Of a stretch of DNA of 64,000 bases, positions 60,744 to 64,000 are shown piece after piece. The DNA is taken from contig NC_081549.1 in assembly GCF_901000735.1 (NCBI RefSeq), positions 1,821,989 to 1,885,988 of the forward strand, in the 5' to 3' direction. Under the pieces are notes generated by a model. That model made no database searches. It saw only the letters and a list, made by a program, of their open reading frames with translations, and had not been told where the DNA came from. This DNA comes from Corylus avellana. Taxonomy: Eukaryota > Streptophyta > Magnoliopsida > Fagales > Betulaceae. How positions within the stretch are numbered: the stretch's first letter is position 1; each line of letters begins with the position of its first letter. Position numbers and translations under genes: made by a program.

Positions 60744-60993
60744 TGTTAAGAATATTACTTGTTATTTACTTCTTTAAGTATTATTAGTCTACTAGGTTTA
60801 CCTTTCCTTAGTCTACTAGGTTTACCTTTCCTTAGTCTATTAGGTTACTTGCATCTCTATAAATAGAGGCCTCTGTATTCATTATTATTATTATTAGAGT
60901 CAATACAATTTAGTCCATTGTGTGCTTTCGCTCTCTCTCTCTCTCTTCTCTTTCTTTCTTCCGCTTCTAATATATTATCCAATATATTTAATA
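60744..60993 (+). repeat. 5' LTR
   Basis: 250 bases with two copies of a 24-base CTTAGTCTACTAGGTTTACC-type unit, a TATA-like CTATAAATAGAGG near 60859-60871, a TTATTATTATTATTAG run and a CT tract. Compared with the 3' LTR I count about six substitutions outside length changes, so the insertion is fairly recent. Confidence 0.9.
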
Positions 60994-61005
60994 TGGTATC
61001 AGAGC
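60994..61005 (+). other. Primer binding site
   Basis: TGGTATCAGAGC, complementary to the 3' end of plant initiator methionine tRNA, directly adjoining the 5' LTR. Confidence 0.9.
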
Positions 61006-62302
61006 TACCTTCTGTGGCCTTCAATAAACGTCTTTGATGTTTTCCGGCGCTCCCTTCAGCGACCTCCCAATTTCGGTCATCGGCGCGTCGCCAAGCGGTT
61101 TTCCGCTTAAAATCTCGTTCACTCCTTTAGATCTACAGATTTGTGGAAGATCCACAGCCATCGGCCCTCCGAGCTCCTCCACGCTCCTTCGGCAATTTCT
61201 GCCTGAGCCAATCGCCACCGTGACTCCTCTTGGCCAAATAACCACCAAAAGTGGTGTCTTGGCCCCAGAATGGTGGATCTGTGCAATTTCAGCCTATTCC
61301 AGCTTTGCACGCGCCTCCACGCTCTGCCCTCAGCAACTGCCATTGCTCCAACGCGCCTCCACGCGCGGCTGCCGCTCCTCCGCAGGCCTCCACCTATGTC
61401 GGATCTTCGTGGTTTTCACTCCGTTCGATAGATCCAGGCCAGACGAGGCGAGAGCCGTCGAGTACAGCCTCATCGGAACCTCCACGTGCCGCCACGCGCC
61501 GTTAGAAGCTTTTGACGTTCAATCCACGCGCCGCCACGTTGACCTGATCAGCAAGGGTGCCGGTCCTCTCCATAGATCCGCCGCAGGCCGTCAATAATAT
61601 GTCCAGAAATCCACCAGAAGACATAGGACGCGCCCCCAAGCGCAGCAGGAATTCTCTGCGCGTGGGCTTCACGCGCCCTAGTGCGGCCACCGGTGAGGCG
61701 CGTGTACCTCACGCGCTTGATGATTTTCCCTCTTTGCCAGCCATGTGTCAATCCCTCATACTGCCACGTCAGCCTTAAGCTGTGTCATCCAGTGCCACGC
61801 CAGCGAATTTGCCACGTCAGTTGTGCCACATCATCCTTTGCCACATCATCACTTGGTCCACGTCAGCGGATCTGCCACATCATCACCTTGACATGGTTGA
61901 CTTTTCATTTGTTGACCGTTGACTTTGACTTTGACCACTCAAAAAGTTGACCAGGTGTTTCCTACTCAATTTTTCATCCTGACTTCAAATTTGTGGTCTA
62001 TTTTTGCTTTTGGCATCTCTATATGGTAGAAAACAAGATTCTTCTCCAAATTTAGGCGCTTGTTTTGTGCGGTTCAAGTTGGTTAATGCATTTTTCAATT
62101 TGGTTCCATAGCCTTTTTCTTTGGCGCAGTTCAATCCGGTTCATTCTTCTTGCGGTAGGCACTCTCGGATCAGACCAATCTTTCCTCAGGTCCATGGGTT
62201 TTCGGGCCAAAGAAGCCCTTTCAACCGGCCCACTTATGCCTTGTCAAATGCCGCCATCACTGGTCACTACAGCCTTTCCTAAGCCATTGATCCATTACTA
62301 GT

Positions 62303-62757
62303 GAGAATTTTTTGGGTCAGACCTTTCAACGGTCCAAGGGTTTCAGGCATGATTAGCCTCTTCAATTGGCCCTACTTATCTCAGCCGACCAGGCGAGACT
62401 GTCTACTAGTTAGAATTTTTGGGTCAGACCTTTCAACGGTCCAAGGGTTCCAGGCATGATTAGCCTCTTCAACCGGCCATTTTTCTCTCTACTTAGCTCA
62501 GCCGGCCAGGGAAGACGGTCTACTAGTTAGATGGGTCAGACTTTAGTTCAGCCAACAAGACGAGACGGTCCAAGGGTTTCAGGCATGATTAGCCTTTTCA
62601 ACTGGCCCTGCTTATCTTAGCCGACCAGGCGAGACTGTCTACTAGTTAGAATTTTTTGGGACAGACTTTAGCTCAGGTGAGACGGTCCAAGGGTTACGGG
62701 CCAAACAAGCCCCTTTTAACCGAACCTACTTTTCTCAGCCGACCAGGCGAGCTCTTC
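62303..62757 (+). repeat. Degenerate tandem repeat of about 115 bp inside the LTR element
   Basis: Four successive units share GGTCAGAC-TT, ACGGTCCAAGGGTT, CAGGCATGATTAGCC (first three), a GACCAGGCGAGAC-type block and CTACTAGTTAGA. A more diverged unit precedes at about 62175. The repeat is non-coding. Confidence 0.8.
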
Positions 62758-62974
62758 ATTATAGTATATGGTTTTCAAGTCAAATTACCACCAAGTGAAC
62801 CAAGCTCCAACTTAAATGCATAGCTCAATTCAGGCAGAATCCATCGGTCTCTACCAACTTTTATGGCATTACTCCGGCAACTCTTTCGGCACAAGCGACT
62901 TTTTCGACAAATTCATTTTTCTTTCCCTTTTCTTTTACCCAAACTCAAGTTTACACATTGAGTTTGAGGGGGGA

Positions 62975-63182
62975 TGTTAAGAATATTACTTATTGTTTAC
63001 TTCTTTAAGTATTATTAGTCTACTAGGTTTACCTTTCCTTAGTCTACTAGGTTTACCTTTCCTTAGTCTACTAGGTTTACCTTTTCTTAGTCTATTAGGT
63101 TACTTGCCTCTCTATAAATAGAGGCATCTGTATTCATTATTATTATTATTAGAGTCAATACAATGTAGTCCATTGTGTGCTT

Positions 63183-63218
<36 letters not shown>

Positions 63219-63243
63219 AATATATTATCCAATATATTTAACA
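62975..63243 (+). repeat. 3' LTR
   Basis: 269 bases. It has three copies of the 24-base unit where the 5' LTR has two, and an uninterrupted CT tract where the 5' LTR has CT plus TTTCTTTCTTCCG. It ends AACA. Confidence 0.9.
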
Positions 63244-63374
63244 TTCTGCATTCACCGCAAACAGAGAGAAAGAAACCTGAAGTACAAACTGAGTGCAGAA
63301 CCCCAAAAATGCAGAAGAACAAAACTGGTTTCCTTTGCATTTGTTCTCCTGCATTTTTGCTTGCTTCTTATGTT

Positions 63375-63503
63375 TCAAAATCACACCCCAAAATCTTTAC
63401 CCATCAAACCAAATCGACACCCATCTAAAAAAATCACCCCAAAATCCTTACCCATCAAACCAAATCGACACCCATCTGAAAAAAAATCAACCCAAAATCC
63501 TTA
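63375..63503. repeat. 51-bp minisatellite, copy B
   Basis: Two full units and a partial one of the same repeat as 47203-47380, one unit fewer than copy A. Confidence 0.88.
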
Positions 63504-64000
63504 CCCTGGTTTTATGGTGGTGAGTGAGAGTGAAAGAGGGGAAACGAAAGAAGAGAAAAAATGGTTGGCGATCACGGAGAGCGAACCACGTCGCAGATTG
63601 GCGATCGCGGAAGCAGCAGGTCTCTGCTGGAGAGTGCTTAGCAAACCTGTGGCGGGGTCGGCAATCTTGAGAAGTGAATTGGCAAACCTTAGGAAGCGAG
63701 GTTCGGCGAACTTACGCTGGCGGGACTGAAGTTTCACCGGAGAGACCACCGGTCTGCAAGTTCGCAGCGATCTGCGCAACTGGGCCTGGCTTCCAGCATC
63801 CTTTCTTCATTCTTCTGCAAAAGAAAGAGAAAAATGGCCTTCGGCGAACCTTAGGGAGCGAGTCCCGGCGACCTTGATGGCGACCTGTGGCAAGATTCGG
63901 CGAGCTTGAGCCGATGGTGAATACTGTGGATTTGGTGGCGGGACCGCTGGTCGGTGCCCGTTGATTTAGATGTCGTGGGAGAGACCGGCAACCCGCTGAA

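Larger units (their letters stand above)
60744..63243 (+). mobile_element. Non-autonomous LTR retrotransposon (Copia-type PBS), 2.5 kb
   Basis: Two direct LTRs (60744-60993 and 62975-63243) begin TGTTAAGAATATTACTT. The 3' LTR ends CA; the 5' LTR ends TA by mutation. A primer binding site TGGTATCAGAGC follows the 5' LTR at once, as in plant Copia elements primed by initiator methionine tRNA, and a purine-rich GAGTTTGAGGGGGGA precedes the 3' LTR. Flanking pentamers TTCAG (60739-60743) and TTCTG (63244-63248) are a 5-bp target duplication with one change. The homologous empty site GTTCTTCTGCATTCACC is intact near 47060-47076. The interior (1981 bp) has no gag, protease, integrase or reverse transcriptase, so it needs proteins from another element. 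Confidence 0.92.
51349..64000. repeat. Tandem duplication unit 2 (truncated by the window end)
   Basis: Second copy of the unit starting at 37858. It carries RLPH2-C exons 1-2, the spacer, ABCG exons 20-7 and the left part of the intron 6 element. Coding exons are nearly identical to unit 1: I count 6 amino-acid differences in the roughly 300 residues of exon 7. The LTR retrotransposon at 60744-63243 and the LINE tail near 52220 are specific to this copy. Confidence 0.85.
59795..64000. mobile_element. Gene-carrying TIR element, copy B (right end outside window)
   Basis: Homologous to 46109-48411. The left inverted repeat is recognisable from about 59795 (ATTTAGC, then AGTAATAAAGTAA, CAGTTGCAATTTAGCCACT, AAGTTACTAAAATG, GTTTAAGAAACGA), but its outer tip has lost about 20 bases relative to copy A. 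The kinase fragment, inner element and minisatellite follow in the same order, split by an LTR retrotransposon at 60744-63243. The right inverted repeat is beyond the edge. Confidence 0.75.

Noticed and set aside
61034..61597. 187-residue open frame in the LTR element
   Set aside because: No gag, zinc knuckle, protease, integrase or reverse transcriptase motif; it is low-stop GC-rich sequence just after the primer binding site.

Overview
Organism and content: this is nuclear DNA of a eudicot plant, probably woody. The introns are AT-rich with GT-AG borders, the coding regions belong to plant-specific families (GRF, plastid starch branching enzyme, PDR-type ABCG transporters, RLPH2 phosphatase), and the spacers are full of plant LINE, SINE, MITE, MULE and LTR-element remains. 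I cannot name the species; an origin in Fagales or a related tree lineage is only a guess. Layout, left to right: 1-6.5 kb is repeat-rich intergenic DNA. A four-exon growth-regulating factor gene with QLQ and WRC domains and a miR396 site runs on + at 6889-9150. Tail to tail with it is a 22-exon starch branching enzyme II gene on -, 30741 down to 9964, encoding 865 residues; its introns carry several LINE and SINE fragments. From 31 kb to the end the window is a duplicated block on the - strand made of RLPH2-type phosphatase genes and PDR/ABCG transporter genes: RLPH2-A (35337-33654), RLPH2-B (39325-36647), ABCG-A (50257-40287, 20 exons, complete, 1452 residues), RLPH2-C (52987-52066, 3'-truncated), and ABCG-B (59478-53981, exons 7-20; its first exons lie beyond the right edge). 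How the genes fit together: the left half holds two unrelated housekeeping or developmental genes (leaf growth control; amylopectin synthesis in plastids). The right half arose by local duplication. RLPH2 duplicated first as a unit of about 4 kb. Then about 13.5 kb (junction near 37858/51349) carrying the 5' half of RLPH2-B and all of ABCG-A duplicated in tandem, which explains why RLPH2-C has exons 1-2 but no exons 3-4. Most notable structure: intron 6 of ABCG-A contains an insertion of about 2.3 kb with long terminal inverted repeats (about 250 bp each) and a 9-bp flanking direct repeat, the hallmarks of a Mutator-like element. It carries a broken fragment of a MAPKKK-like kinase gene and a second nested inverted-repeat structure, so it looks like a Pack-MULE. 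The same insertion is in ABCG-B, so it predates the tandem duplication. In the B copy it was later split by a 2.5-kb non-autonomous LTR retrotransposon, whose empty site can be read in the A copy. No CRISPR array, rRNA, or canonical tRNA gene was seen. I did not find a convincing wholly new biological system; the composite gene-carrying TIR element and the promoter hairpin of ABCG-A are the best candidates for follow-up.
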